Shown here: one piece after another, positions 16,937-26,634 of the stretch
Layout of the letters: the number at the start of each line of letters is the position of its first letter
Numbering within the stretch: position 1 is the stretch's first letter
Source: Desulfurellaceae bacterium bin18
GTDB lineage: Bacteria; Desulfobacterota; Binatia; Bin18
DNA: 64,000 bases
Assembly (NCBI GenBank): GCA_002238415.1
Contig: MPMI01000025.1
Coordinates: 25,132 to 89,131 of the forward strand
Direction: 5' to 3'
Notes under the pieces: generated by a model
Seen by the model: only the letters and a program-made list of their open reading frames with translations
Told to the model about the DNA's origin: nothing
Databases searched by the model: none
Position numbers and translations under genes: made by a program

Positions 16937-17761
16937 TTGATCATTCTTGCCACACTACGTATGGCCTTCATTATCCTGCATACCGTGTTCTGGGGCGGTC
17001 CGGTCTATCTCTTCTCTTTTCTTGATCCGTATGCCGAGCGCGCGGCCCGCCTCATCCGATTGTGGGCAAAAGGAAACCTCTTGGCGTGCGGTGTGTCCAT
17101 CCGTGTACAGGGCCTGAGTCAGCTGAATCCCCACTCGGCCTATCTTTTTATGTCGAACCACCAGAGCCAGTTTGATATCCTGGCTCTCATGGCTGCGCTG
17201 GAAGATTTCCCCCTGCGGTGGGTGGCAAAGCACGAACTGCGCAAAGTACCCATCCTGGGAGCATGTATGCAGCGGACCCATCAAATATTAGTCGACCGGG
17301 GAAGCCGGACCCAGGCCGTTGCCACCTTGCGCAAAGTCAAGGAACTCCTTGGCGCGCATATCTCCGTCCTGTTTTTCCCTGAAGGGACGCGCGGGGAAGA
17401 CGGGCGTCTCTTGCCGTTTAAGCCCGGAGGTTTTATGGCTGCGGTGGAGGCGGGTGTGCCGGTCGTCCCCATCACGATTAACGGCAGCCGGTCGATTCTC
17501 CCCCCTGGAGACTGGAAGGTCCGTTCTGGAGAAATTGAGATTATCTTTGGCACGCCTATTCCGATTCATCGAGACGGCACGCGAAAGGCGGCCCGCATCG
17601 CCCTGCTAACACAGGTTGAGAGGGCGATTGCCGCCCGGTTGAAAACCGCCGCGTCCCCGCCGACGGGTGCCAAGCACCCGTCACCTCTGCCACAAGCCGG
17701 ACAACCGGAACGTCGGTATGAACAAGACGGCCGTGAGACCGCATATAGGGCCGCACCATGA
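16937..17761 (+). CDS. plsC: 1-acyl-sn-glycerol-3-phosphate acyltransferase (PlsC family)
   Basis: 274 residues. The PlsC catalytic HX4D motif is SNHQSQFD (His75, Asp80) and motif III is FFPEGTR (residues 147-152). An N-terminal hydrophobic segment anchors it to the inner membrane. It acylates lysophosphatidic acid to phosphatidic acid in phospholipid synthesis. The TTG at 16937 follows AGAGGGG; ATG 16961 is an alternative start. The tail beyond residue 235 is Pro-rich and not conserved. Its stop overlaps the RNase J start by ATGA, indicating translational coupling. Confidence 0.9.
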   Translation: MIILATLRMAFIILHTVFWGGPVYLFSFLDPYAERAARLIRLWAKGNLLACGVSIRVQGLSQLNPHSAYLFMSNHQSQFDILALMAALEDFPLRWVAKHELRKVPILGACMQRTHQILVDRGSRTQAVATLRKVKELLGAHISVLFFPEGTRGEDGRLLPFKPGGFMAAVEAGVPVVPITINGSRSILPPGDWKVRSGEIEIIFGTPIPIHRDGTRKAARIALLTQVERAIAARLKTAASPPTGAKHPSPLPQAGQPERRYEQDGRETAYRAAP

Positions 17762-19425
17762 GTGACGGCCGCCTGCGTATTGTGCCATTAGGTGGCCTGG
17801 GCGAGATTGGGCTCAATCTGATGTTGATTGAGTACTGTCCGGCTGGCTCTGCGGAAACCGTCGCGATCGCCATAGACTGCGGGCTGATGTTTCCGGAACA
17901 GGAGATGTTGGGGATAGATATCGTCATCCCCGACCTGAGTTATCTGCGCGAGCAGCACCATCTGCAGGCGGTGGTGTTGACACATGGACACGAGGATCAT
18001 ATCGGCGCTCTGCCGCATCTGCTCAAAGAATTTCGGGTGCCGGTCTATGGGACGCCGTTCACCCTTGGCCTGGTGCGTGACAAACTGCGTGAACATCACC
18101 TTGCCGATGAGGTTCAGCTGAACGAATTCCGGCCTCGGGAATCCTGGGAGATCGGCCCTTTCCGTCTTGAAGGGATTCATGTCACACACAGTATTGTCGA
18201 TGCCTCGGCTCTGGCCATTACCACGCCGCTCGGGACCATCATTCACACCGGAGATTTCCGGTTCGATCAGACGCCGATAGACGGGCAGCGGTCCGACCTG
18301 AGTCGTTTTGCCGAATGGGGAGAGCAAGGGGTGCTGCTCTTGATGTCCGACTCGACCAATGTTGAGCGCGCCGGCGCTACCCCGTCCGAACGCACGATCA
18401 CCCGACCGCTTGAGGAGATTATTGCCCACGCCCAGGGTAAAGTCCTGGTGGCAACCTTTGCCTCGCATATTCACCGCATACGCCAGGTTGTTGATGTGTC
18501 GGTCAAACAGGGACGCCAGGTTGGCGTTGTGGGCAAACGGCTGGTGAGCAATATTGACATTGCTGAGGAGACCGGGCATTTGCCGCTGCCCCAAGAGGCG
18601 CTGGTCGATATTGCGCGCGTACCGGACCTCGCTCCGCATACCGTGACCTTGCTCACAACCGGATCACAAGGCGAGCCTCTGTCGGCCTTATCCCGGATTG
18701 CGGTTGGAGATCACAAGCGGATACAGCTAGAGGCTGGGGATACCGTTATCCTCTCATCACGGGTTATTCCCGGCAACGAGCGGACCATTGCGCGGCTGAT
18801 TGATCATCTCTCCCGACGGGGAGCCGAGGTCTATTATGAGGCCATTGCCTGTGTGCATGTGTCCGGCCATGCGGCCCAGGACGAATTGCGTTTGATGCTC
18901 AACCTGGTGCGCCCCCAGTACTTTGTGCCCATACACGGGGAGTATCGTTTCCTGGCGCGGCACTGTGGGTTGGCCCGAGAGGTTGGAGTGGATCCCAATA
19001 ATGTCTTTCTACTCGAAGATGGACAGGTATTAGAGATACGGGCCGGGGACGCGCGTCTGACCGGGTCGGTTCCCGCCGGCCGGGTGTTTGTTGACGGGCT
19101 GGCCGGGATCGAAGAAGAAGTCCTGCGTGACCGCCGACACGTGGCCGAGGACGGCCTGGTGGTCGCCATCATCGGGCTGGAGCAACAGACCGGCGAGCTC
19201 TTGAGTGGCCCCGATCTGCTCTCGCGTGGCTTTCTTCCATCAACCAACGGAGACGGCTATGCCGCCGCCAAAGCGGCGGTCCGTGCCATGCTTGATGAGC
19301 TGCCGGCCGAGTCTCGGACTGATAGTGGTGTCGTCAAGGAGCAGGTTCGGCTGACCTTGCGGCGGTATTTTCGCAAGACACTCGGGCGTCGGCCTGTTGT
19401 CTTGCCGTTTGTCATGGAGATGTAG
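17758..19425 (+). CDS. rnj: Ribonuclease J
   Basis: A 555-residue metallo-beta-lactamase/beta-CASP nuclease. The zinc motif LTHGHEDHIGALPHLL lies at residues 74-89 (His76, His78, Asp80, His81). DFRFDQTPIDG and MSDSTNVERAGATPSE follow, then the beta-CASP insertion and the HVSGHAAQDELRLMLNL and PIHGEYRFLARH motifs. The C-terminal domain follows from about residue 450. RNase J degrades and processes mRNA and rRNA as a 5' exonuclease and endonuclease. It starts inside the plsC stop (ATGA) and is followed closely by ftsK. Confidence 0.95.
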   Translation: MSDGRLRIVPLGGLGEIGLNLMLIEYCPAGSAETVAIAIDCGLMFPEQEMLGIDIVIPDLSYLREQHHLQAVVLTHGHEDHIGALPHLLKEFRVPVYGTPFTLGLVRDKLREHHLADEVQLNEFRPRESWEIGPFRLEGIHVTHSIVDASALAITTPLGTIIHTGDFRFDQTPIDGQRSDLSRFAEWGEQGVLLLMSDSTNVERAGATPSERTITRPLEEIIAHAQGKVLVATFASHIHRIRQVVDVSVKQGRQVGVVGKRLVSNIDIAEETGHLPLPQEALVDIARVPDLAPHTVTLLTTGSQGEPLSALSRIAVGDHKRIQLEAGDTVILSSRVIPGNERTIARLIDHLSRRGAEVYYEAIACVHVSGHAAQDELRLMLNLVRPQYFVPIHGEYRFLARHCGLAREVGVDPNNVFLLEDGQVLEIRAGDARLTGSVPAGRVFVDGLAGIEEEVLRDRRHVAEDGLVVAIIGLEQQTGELLSGPDLLSRGFLPSTNGDGYAAAKAAVRAMLDELPAESRTDSGVVKEQVRLTLRRYFRKTLGRRPVVLPFVMEM

Positions 19426-19441
19426 ATGTGGGGAGGGTGGA

Positions 19442-21928
19442 ATGGCAGTCAGGAAAAACTTACGCCGGCAAGACAAAGATGCCGAGCAAGAACACAGCAC
19501 TGTTCAGGAACGTTCCGTTTCCCAGGAACGTTCCGCCTTGGGCGAGGGGCTTGGTGTTCTGTGCGTGACGCTCACCATTTTTTTGGGGCTCGCCTTTTTT
19601 TCGTATCAGCCTGACGCTACGGACAGTAATCAGGTCGGCCGGGCCGGATATTTGGTCGCCCACGTTTTGTGCCGGGCATTCGGCCTGACGGCGTATCTAT
19701 TCCCGGCTCTCTTGCTGTACGCTATGGCCCTCCGCTTTCACTGGCTGCGATGCGTCGCCCCATTCGTCCAGGGTATCTCGTTTGTTGTCTTTACCCTGGC
19801 AGCTTCAGCCTTTCTGGCCCTCTGGTTCGACGGACAGCCAGTCTTCCAGGCCGGAGGCTGGGTGGGGAGCTTCCTGGCTCTCCATCTGCGTCAAGCTGGG
19901 AATCTTGTCGGGGCCTACTTGCTCTTGTTTCCTGTTTTGCTGGTATCGTTTATGGGCACAACTCAGCTCTCCCTGGTGAAACTGGGGAGCGGGCTGGCTA
20001 CAGGCGGACGCGCGCTCGGGCGGTTCGGCTGGTCTCGGCTGCGGGCTCTCTCAGGGCAGGTCGCGAGTCAGCTCTCAGGCCGGTTGGAACAGGTGACGAC
20101 ACGCTGGGCTGCCCGGCGGACGGAGCGACAAACACCGCTGTCTGAACCGGTATTCTGTGGAGGAGAAGAGGCCGAAGTCTATACGCTCAAAAAAAAGGCG
20201 CCGCCGTCCCGTCCGCTGCCAAAGAAGAAAACGCGCCAACCGGCGCCTGAATCTGAGCCGCTCGGCGCTCTCGATGAGCCGGAAGAGAGTAAGCCGCCTA
20301 TTATTATTAGTCGGCCACCCGCGGCGACGGACGAGGACAAGCCGGCCCCTCCGGCGCAACCGCCAAGCCCGCCCGGTGGCGCGGACAATAGACCGTATAC
20401 CTTACCCAGCTTGGCCCTGCTTGACCCGCCCGTCCGTTTAGCGGTCAAGGTTGATGAAGACGCGCTACACGCCAGCTCTCAGATATTGGAAAATAAGCTC
20501 GGTGATTTTGGTGTTTCCGGCAGCGTGGTCGCGGTGCGGCCCGGCCCGGTTATTACGACCTATGAGTTTGAACCGGCGCCGGGGGTTAAGGTCAATCGTG
20601 TCGTGTCATTAGCCGATGATCTGCAAATGGCCTTACGCGCCGTGTCCGTCCGTATCCTGGCTCCCATTCCGGGCAAAGCCGTCGTAGGCATTGAGGTCTC
20701 TAATCCCAAGCGCGAGAAGGTGTGTCTGCGCGAGATTCTCGATAGTGGTGTCTGCCGACAGACCGAGTCGCCCCTGGCGCTGGCCTTAGGCAAAGATACG
20801 GTTGGTAACCCTGTGGTAACGGACTTGGCGCGAATGCCCCACCTGCTGGTAGCTGGGGCAACCGGGACCGGGAAGTCAGTCTCGCTCAATGTGATGATCA
20901 TGAGTATTCTGGCCCGAGCGACGCCACGCGATGTTCGCTTTATTATGATTGACCCGAAAATGCTGGAACTCTCCTTATACGAAGGTCTGCCGCACCAACT
21001 GTCGCATGTCATTACCAATCCCAAGGAGGCTGGGGTCGCCCTCCAGGAAGTCGTGCGGCGCATGGAATACCGCTACAAACTGCTCAAGGATAAAGGCGTG
21101 CGGAATATTGCGGCCTATAACCGCGCCCTTGAAACCGGGGAAACGGATACCGACGGGGTTATCAAGCTGACCGAGGTCGTCCACGACGACGAAGACGAAC
21201 TGACTGCCGTGCCTTCGCGACCGCAGTCCAAGGCTCAGCTTGAACTCAACCATCAACGCCTCCCCTATCTGATTGTCCTGGTGGATGAACTGGCCGATCT
21301 GATGCTGACGGTCGGTCGGGAAATCGAGGAGCCGATTACCCGGCTGGCCCAGATGGGACGCGCGGCCGGCATTCATCTGATTCTGGCAACCCAGCGACCG
21401 TCCGTTGACGTGATCACGGGACTGATTAAAGCGAACTTTCCGGCCCGGGTTTCCTTTCAAGTCTCCTCTCGTATCGACTCCCGGACGATACTGGACGCCA
21501 TGGGTGCCGAGCGTCTGCTGGGCGATGGTGATATGCTGTTCCTCCCGCCGGGCAGCGCCAAACCTCAGCGTATCCATGGCGCCTTTGTCTCAGAACCCGA
21601 GATCAGAAAGTTCGCCGTGGCAATTAAGAAGCAGGGCAAGCCGGTTTTCGACGAGGAACTGGTTACGGCGCTCGAATCGGCGCGAGCGCAGAAGGGGGCC
21701 GGTCCGCACGAGGAAGAGGATTATGACGAAATGTATGAACAGGCCCGCGACCTGGTGATGGAAAGTCGCCAGGCCTCCATCTCCTGGCTGCAACGTCGCT
21801 TGCGCGTCGGCTATAACCGGGCCGCGCGCATGATTGAACGGATGGAGCGCGAAGGTCTCATCGCGCCTGCCGGCGAAGCCGGGAAACCACGTGAGGTTCT
21901 GGTGCCGGCCCAGGCCGAGGCCGAGTAG
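19442..21928 (+). CDS. ftsK: DNA translocase FtsK
   Basis: 828 residues. The N-terminal membrane domain has about four helices between residues 35 and 185 (LGVLCVTLTIFLGLAFFSY and others). A Pro-rich linker (about 230-320) leads to the RecA-like motor with Walker A GATGTGKSVSLN (about residue 475) and Walker B LIVLVDELADLM. The C-terminal winged-helix gamma domain (SISWLQRRLRVGYNRAARMI) reads KOPS polarity sequences. FtsK joins divisome assembly to chromosome segregation and XerCD recombination. Start ATG 19442 follows GGGAGGGTGG. It lies between rnj and lolA, as in many Deltaproteobacteria. Confidence 0.95.
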   Translation: MAVRKNLRRQDKDAEQEHSTVQERSVSQERSALGEGLGVLCVTLTIFLGLAFFSYQPDATDSNQVGRAGYLVAHVLCRAFGLTAYLFPALLLYAMALRFHWLRCVAPFVQGISFVVFTLAASAFLALWFDGQPVFQAGGWVGSFLALHLRQAGNLVGAYLLLFPVLLVSFMGTTQLSLVKLGSGLATGGRALGRFGWSRLRALSGQVASQLSGRLEQVTTRWAARRTERQTPLSEPVFCGGEEAEVYTLKKKAPPSRPLPKKKTRQPAPESEPLGALDEPEESKPPIIISRPPAATDEDKPAPPAQPPSPPGGADNRPYTLPSLALLDPPVRLAVKVDEDALHASSQILENKLGDFGVSGSVVAVRPGPVITTYEFEPAPGVKVNRVVSLADDLQMALRAVSVRILAPIPGKAVVGIEVSNPKREKVCLREILDSGVCRQTESPLALALGKDTVGNPVVTDLARMPHLLVAGATGTGKSVSLNVMIMSILARATPRDVRFIMIDPKMLELSLYEGLPHQLSHVITNPKEAGVALQEVVRRMEYRYKLLKDKGVRNIAAYNRALETGETDTDGVIKLTEVVHDDEDELTAVPSRPQSKAQLELNHQRLPYLIVLVDELADLMLTVGREIEEPITRLAQMGRAAGIHLILATQRPSVDVITGLIKANFPARVSFQVSSRIDSRTILDAMGAERLLGDGDMLFLPPGSAKPQRIHGAFVSEPEIRKFAVAIKKQGKPVFDEELVTALESARAQKGAGPHEEEDYDEMYEQARDLVMESRQASISWLQRRLRVGYNRAARMIERMEREGLIAPAGEAGKPREVLVPAQAEAE

Positions 21929-21979
21929 GCTGGGACTCACCCCTCCGTGCTTTATTCTTACACTGTGCGAAGATGGTCC

Positions 21980-22690
21980 ATGCGCTTTTTTAGGATCAGC
22001 CTGCTCTTCCTCCTGCTCGTCTTGTCTGAGGGCTCTTTTTTTGTCGCTCCTGCGGCCGAGGAGGCCCAGGGACAAGCTGCTGGCACGAAAGTGCCGAGCG
22101 AGACGGCCGCGATCGCAACGATTGTGGCCCGTCTCCAAGCGCGTTACGACGAAACCGAGGGTTTTCGGGCCGACTTTGTCCAGGAGGTGACCTCGGCCAC
22201 ACTGGGACAGACGCTCAGCTCTCGCGGACAGGTGTTCTTCAAGAAACCGGGCCGGATGCGTTGGGAATTTACGGACCCCCGGCAACTCGTGGTCGCCGAT
22301 GGCAGCGCCCTCTGGCTATATCAACCCTCGGAGCGGCAAGTGATAAAGACACCTTTTCAATATGCTTTCAACTCACAGACGCCGATCTCGTTTCTCACCG
22401 GAGTCGGACGCTTGGAAAAGGACTTCTCCGTCCACCTTCAAGGGGAGACCGGCAGCGTGCACCGGCTGCGTCTCACGCCCAAGCAAGCGGCTGAGGCTGT
22501 AGGCCTGTTGGATATCGAGGTAAGTAAAGCAACGTTCGATATCCTCCAAGCTGTGGTTACTGACCCACTGGGCAATACCACGCGGGTATCCTTTGCGAAT
22601 ATCGACCGTGAGACGGCGCTGGGCGACACTCTCTTCAGGTTCGAGTTGCCACCGGGGATTGATCTGGTTGAACCCCTGCTTGGTCCGTGA
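21980..22690 (+). CDS. lolA: Outer membrane lipoprotein carrier LolA
   Basis: 236 residues. The N-terminus MRFFRISLLFLLLVL is a signal peptide cleaved near the APAAEE stretch. The mature protein has the LolA pattern: IVARLQARYDETEGFRADF, GQVFFKKPGRMRWEF, SALWLYQPSERQV and the closing beta strands. LolA receives lipoproteins from LolCDE and carries them across the periplasm. The start at 21980 gives a proper signal peptide; the ribosome site is weak. The gene directly follows ftsK (51-base gap) and is likely co-transcribed. Confidence 0.9.
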   Translation: MRFFRISLLFLLLVLSEGSFFVAPAAEEAQGQAAGTKVPSETAAIATIVARLQARYDETEGFRADFVQEVTSATLGQTLSSRGQVFFKKPGRMRWEFTDPRQLVVADGSALWLYQPSERQVIKTPFQYAFNSQTPISFLTGVGRLEKDFSVHLQGETGSVHRLRLTPKQAAEAVGLLDIEVSKATFDILQAVVTDPLGNTTRVSFANIDRETALGDTLFRFELPPGIDLVEPLLGP

Positions 22691-22784
22691 ACGCCGCGCT
22701 ACGGCCCGCCTGGTGCCTTGCGTGTGGGCCGAGATGATGCCAAGAACAGAGAATCGCTAAAACACAGGCATACGGAGGAGAGCT

Positions 22785-23954
22785 ATGGAATCGCTCCGAG
22801 GAAAAGTCGCCATTGTAGGGGCGGCCGATACTGAGGTTGGTGTTGTGCCCCAGCTGAGCGCCACCCAACTCTACGTCAACGCAGCCAAACGAGCGCTGGA
22901 AGACGCGGGCATCACCAAGGCTGAGGTCGATGGGTTGATTACCTGCAATTCGTTTGTCGAGCCCTATATGTATCATGCGGAGATGATCGCCGAGTATATG
23001 CAGATCTTCCCGCGCTACTGTCTCAACGTGGCCACGGGCGGCGGGACGACCCTGGCGATTCTGCATCATGCCGCCGCGGCGATTGCCAGTGGCATGTGTC
23101 ACACGGTACTCATCACTATGGCGGACAATATGCTGTCCGGCCTCTCTCGGGATCGGGCGATTGAAGCCATGTCAACGGCCGGACACGCCCAGTTTGAACG
23201 ACCCTACGGTCCCCCTATCCCGGCGTTTTACGCGCTGATCGCCCAGGCGCATATGCACGCCTATGGAACCACTAGCGAACAATTGGCCGCGGTGGCGGTG
23301 GCCTGTCGGCGGCACGCCTCGATGAATCCGGCCGCGCAGATGCGCGACCCGATTACGGTTGACGATGTCGTCAACTCAAGGATGATTGCCTCGCCCTTGC
23401 ACCTGCTGGACTGCTCGCTGGTGTCCGACGGTGGAGCGGCTCTTATTCTTACCTCGGCCGAACGGGCCAGGGATTTCCCACATCCTCCCGTCTACATGCT
23501 GGGGGTCGGGGAGGGGCATTCGCACGAACACATCAGTCAAGCCCGCAGCCTCACGACCTCGGCGGCAAAAGAGGCAGGTGAACGCGCCTATGCCATGGCC
23601 GGGCTGGGGCCCAAGGATATTGACGTAGCTGAGTTGTACGACTGCTTTACCCCGGTCGTGGTCATTGAGCTGGAAGACTTGGGATTTTGTCCCAAGGGGG
23701 AAGGGGGGCGATTTGTTGAGGGCGGCCGGATTGAGTTAGGGGGTGAGCTCCCGGTGAATACGCATGGCGGGATGATGTCGCACTGCCACCCTGGGCATCC
23801 CGGCTCGATGTTTTCGGTAACGGAGGCGGTCTTCCAGTTGCGCGGCGCATGCGGACCACGTCAGGTCAAAGATGCCAACATCGCTTTTGTTCATGCGCAG
23901 GGGGGCATTATGTCCACGCACTGCTCCATGATTCTTGGGAAGGAGGTTGGATGA
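22785..23954 (+). CDS. Thiolase-like protein (lipid-transfer/SCP2 type), probably partner of DUF35 protein
   Basis: 389 residues with the two-lobed thiolase fold (VAIVGAADTEVGVV at the N-terminus; VAELYDCFTPVVVIELE and the NTHGGMMSHCHPGHPGS loop in the C-terminal half). Where degradative thiolases have their nucleophilic Cys, this protein has NVATGGGTTLAILHH, so it lacks that residue. Cys-less thiolase homologues next to a DUF35 gene (for example Ltp2 with ChsH2) act as retro-aldolases or as scaffolds. Start 22785 follows GGAGGAG. It overlaps the next gene by ATGA. The actual acyl-CoA substrate is unknown. Confidence 0.87.
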   Translation: MESLRGKVAIVGAADTEVGVVPQLSATQLYVNAAKRALEDAGITKAEVDGLITCNSFVEPYMYHAEMIAEYMQIFPRYCLNVATGGGTTLAILHHAAAAIASGMCHTVLITMADNMLSGLSRDRAIEAMSTAGHAQFERPYGPPIPAFYALIAQAHMHAYGTTSEQLAAVAVACRRHASMNPAAQMRDPITVDDVVNSRMIASPLHLLDCSLVSDGGAALILTSAERARDFPHPPVYMLGVGEGHSHEHISQARSLTTSAAKEAGERAYAMAGLGPKDIDVAELYDCFTPVVVIELEDLGFCPKGEGGRFVEGGRIELGGELPVNTHGGMMSHCHPGHPGSMFSVTEAVFQLRGACGPRQVKDANIAFVHAQGGIMSTHCSMILGKEVG

Positions 23955-24379
23955 TGACAACGGCAATAGCAAAAATAGCAAAGGCCCTGCCTGTTCCGAC
24001 CGGCGAAACGCAACCGTTCTGGGAAGGCTGTCGGAATCAGGAGTTGCGCATCCAGCAGTGTGGCGCCTGTGGCCACTACCAATTTTATCCGCGTCTCTAT
24101 TGTACGGCCTGCATGAGCGAGCAAGTCGAGTGGGTGCGGGCGTCCGGCCGCGGAACGGTATTATCGTTTACCGTTGTCTATCGTCCGGTGACCAAAGCGT
24201 TTGCCGAGGAGGTGCCCTATGTCGTGGCGCTTGTCACCCTGGAGGAAGGTCCGCAGTTGATGAGTAATATTATCGAGTGTGACCCTGAGCAGGTGGCGAT
24301 TGGCATGCCGGTCGAGAGTGTTTTTGAGGACTGGTCAGAGGACATAGCGGTGCTGAAGTTCCGGCCGGTTCTGGCATAA
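23951..24379 (+). CDS. DUF35 OB-fold/zinc-ribbon acyl-CoA-associated protein
   Basis: 142 residues. The N-terminal helix with PFWEGCRNQELRIQQC is followed by a rubredoxin-like zinc ribbon (Cys37, Cys40, Cys51, Cys54). An OB-fold follows, with GRGTVLSFTVVYRP and YVVALVTLEEGPQLMSNII. DUF35 proteins bind CoA esters and form complexes with thiolase-like proteins, as in steroid side-chain aldolases and archaeal HMG-CoA synthesis. The start overlaps the thiolase stop by ATGA and shares its AGGAGG ribosome site region, which supports a stable 1:1 complex. Confidence 0.9.
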   Translation: MMTTAIAKIAKALPVPTGETQPFWEGCRNQELRIQQCGACGHYQFYPRLYCTACMSEQVEWVRASGRGTVLSFTVVYRPVTKAFAEEVPYVVALVTLEEGPQLMSNIIECDPEQVAIGMPVESVFEDWSEDIAVLKFRPVLA

Positions 24380-24394
24380 GTGTAGAGGTTACGC

Positions 24395-25885
24395 ATGCAC
24401 TACGACATCGTTATTCGGAACGGAACGATTATCGATGGCACTGGTCAACCCGGTGTGCAGGCAGATATTGGGGTCCGGGGCGATCGGATCGTCGCTGTTG
24501 GCAGCCTGAGTGGTGATGCGGACCAGGCGATTGACGCAACGGGTCGTGTGGTTACCCCTGGTTTTATCGATGTCCACTCCCACGATGACTTTGCTCTGCT
24601 TGATCGTCCGCTGTGCGATTTCAAGATTCTGCAGGGCGTCACGACTGAGGTCATAGGCAACTGTGGCTTTGGGGCCGCTCCGGCAAATGATGCCTATCGC
24701 AACTTTTTACGGAGTTTTGGGCCGCTCTTGTTCGGTCCGATGGGCGACTTTTCGTGGGAGACAACAGCTGAGTTTTATCATGCGCCCGAATCCCGACCAG
24801 CCGCCGTCAATGTGGCCTGTCTCATTCCTCACGCAGCCGTTCGGTACGGAGCGCTATCTGATGAAAAGCAGGAGCCTGCCGCTCAGGATATTGAGCGCAT
24901 GCAGGCCCTTGTCCAAGAAGGGATGGAGGCCGGGGCGGCTGGCCTGTCAACCGGCCTATTCTATGCGCCTGGCCGTTATGCTCAGACAGAAGAAGTGATT
25001 GCCTTGGCAAAAGTCGTGGCCGCATACAATGGTGTCTATGCGACGCATATGCGCGATGAAGCCGATCACCTGCTCGACTCCATTCAGGAAACGATCCGTA
25101 TTGGCGAAGAGTCCGGCGCGGGGGTCCAGATTTCCCATCACAAAGCTATGGGTCGAAAGAATTGGGGCAAAGTGCGAGACTCTTTGGCCCTGGTTGAGCA
25201 GGCGCGGGCGCGCGGTCTCGATATTTCCTCTGACGCCTATCCGTATACCGCAGGCAGTACTACGCTGGCGGCGCTCGTCCAGGGCGGTGTGATTGAACGC
25301 GCCGCTCCGAGCGATGTCTTGATTGCCTCAACGCCCGTCCAGCATGAGTATGATGGCAAGACGCTGGAAGACATTTGCCAACTGACGGGAAAGTCCCTCC
25401 AGCAGACTGTGGCTGAGCTTATTGCCGGAGAAGGAGAAAGTACGGTCGCTATTATTTTCGGGATGGATGAGGCAGATGTCCGTCGCGTTTTAGCGCACCC
25501 TACAACCATGATCGGCTCTGATGGTATTCCGTCTGTTGCGGGTAAGCCGCATCCTCGTCTGTACGGCACGTTTGCCTGTGTCCTGGGGAAATACGTCCGG
25601 GACACACAACTACTGACGCTAGAAGAAGCGGTTCATCGGATGACTGGCTTACCCGCACAAAAATTCCGCCTTCGAGACCGTGGCCTCATTTGTGACGGTT
25701 CCTATGCCGACCTTGTCATCTTTGATCCCCAGACGGTTGCCGATGTTGGGACCTATCAAGAACCGCGCCGTCATCCTCCCGGCATTCACTCGGTTATTGT
25801 GAACGGAATAGTCACCATAGAGCAGGGTCGTCACCGCGGAACCCGCAACGGACGCCTCCTCCGGCATGATGCTGCCGGAGTTTGA
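24395..25885 (+). CDS. N-acyl-D-amino-acid deacylase family amidohydrolase
   Basis: 496 residues of the amidohydrolase superfamily, D-aminoacylase branch. The zinc motif HSHDD is at 61-65, preceded by GRVVTPGFIDV. EVIGNCGFGAAP carries the conserved Cys, THMRDEADHLLDSI and ISHHKAMG hold the metal-binding residues, and MIGSDGIPS holds the catalytic Asp. The family removes acyl groups from N-acyl-D-amino acids, but many members have other substrates. The gene is 15 bases after the DUF35 gene and probably in the same operon, so the real substrate may be linked to the acyl-CoA chemistry of its neighbours. Confidence 0.88.
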   Translation: MHYDIVIRNGTIIDGTGQPGVQADIGVRGDRIVAVGSLSGDADQAIDATGRVVTPGFIDVHSHDDFALLDRPLCDFKILQGVTTEVIGNCGFGAAPANDAYRNFLRSFGPLLFGPMGDFSWETTAEFYHAPESRPAAVNVACLIPHAAVRYGALSDEKQEPAAQDIERMQALVQEGMEAGAAGLSTGLFYAPGRYAQTEEVIALAKVVAAYNGVYATHMRDEADHLLDSIQETIRIGEESGAGVQISHHKAMGRKNWGKVRDSLALVEQARARGLDISSDAYPYTAGSTTLAALVQGGVIERAAPSDVLIASTPVQHEYDGKTLEDICQLTGKSLQQTVAELIAGEGESTVAIIFGMDEADVRRVLAHPTTMIGSDGIPSVAGKPHPRLYGTFACVLGKYVRDTQLLTLEEAVHRMTGLPAQKFRLRDRGLICDGSYADLVIFDPQTVADVGTYQEPRRHPPGIHSVIVNGIVTIEQGRHRGTRNGRLLRHDAAGV

Positions 25886-25912
25886 AAACGAGAGTGTAGA
25901 ACCAGGGTGTCT

Positions 25913-26473
25913 TTAGATCATGTCCTCTGCCACCGGCCGAAACCCTTCCAACTCGGTCAGGCGGCCCTGTCGCAAGACCTGCACCACCCACTGATGCCCC
26001 TCCTGTGCCTCTCTGTGTTCCCGCCATTGCAGCCCGTATACGGCCTGGGCTTCCTCGGCCACTTCCTGGTCCGCTGCGTGTACGGCATACACGGCGGTTC
26101 CAAACTGCATGCCGCCCTGCTTCTTTGCCTGGCGAACGAGATAGGGTGGGTAGCGCTGCGTTGACACCACATAATGATGATCGTCGTGGGTGACCTGCTC
26201 TTCCCATCCAGCCGGCCGCCACAGGGGACTAAAACCGTAATACCAGCCTAACAGGCCGCTGACGAACAGAAGCACGAGGCTGCCGAGAACCATGACGGCC
26301 CCAAACGGAGAATCATACAGCCAGGCGAGGCCACCGAAAAATAAGCCGGCGAGTCCGGTGACCACACCGGTATGAGCAAGAATAGTAATGAGTCGCACTC
26401 GGAATGTCCTTTCCCCACGGGAAGCAGGTATCTGCGAGGTTCGGGTGTAGCGTGTTTTTTTGTTCCCGGCCAC
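25913..26473 (-). CDS. Hypothetical two-helix membrane protein
   Basis: 186 residues beginning at GTG 26473. The basic N-terminus is followed by two membrane helices (LITILAHTGVVTGLAGLFFG, and VMVLGSLVLLFVSGLLGWYY). The C-terminal 100 residues are soluble and polar, with several Gln and Glu. Convergent with the amidohydrolase gene. I recognise no domain. Confidence 0.6.
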   Translation of the reverse strand: MAGNKKTRYTRTSQIPASRGERTFRVRLITILAHTGVVTGLAGLFFGGLAWLYDSPFGAVMVLGSLVLLFVSGLLGWYYGFSPLWRPAGWEEQVTHDDHHYVVSTQRYPPYLVRQAKKQGGMQFGTAVYAVHAADQEVAEEAQAVYGLQWREHREAQEGHQWVVQVLRQGRLTELEGFRPVAEDMI

Positions 26474-26634
26474 TCCCCGCAGGGCGTCCGGCTGTAATGA
26501 GAAAAGCTGAAAGTCTAATTATTGCGGGGCCTTACTGTGTCAGAACGAACGCGCCAACAGCGTGCCCGTGCGTTTACTCGCCCCCGGAAATATGTTACCC
26601 CTACCCATAAGTCTTACGCCGGGAGGAGGCGGTC

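Noticed and set aside
17788..18639. 283-codon open frame on the minus strand within rnj
   Set aside because: It is antisense to a gene with full motif support, has no ribosome site and shows no domain; long antisense frames are common at this GC content.
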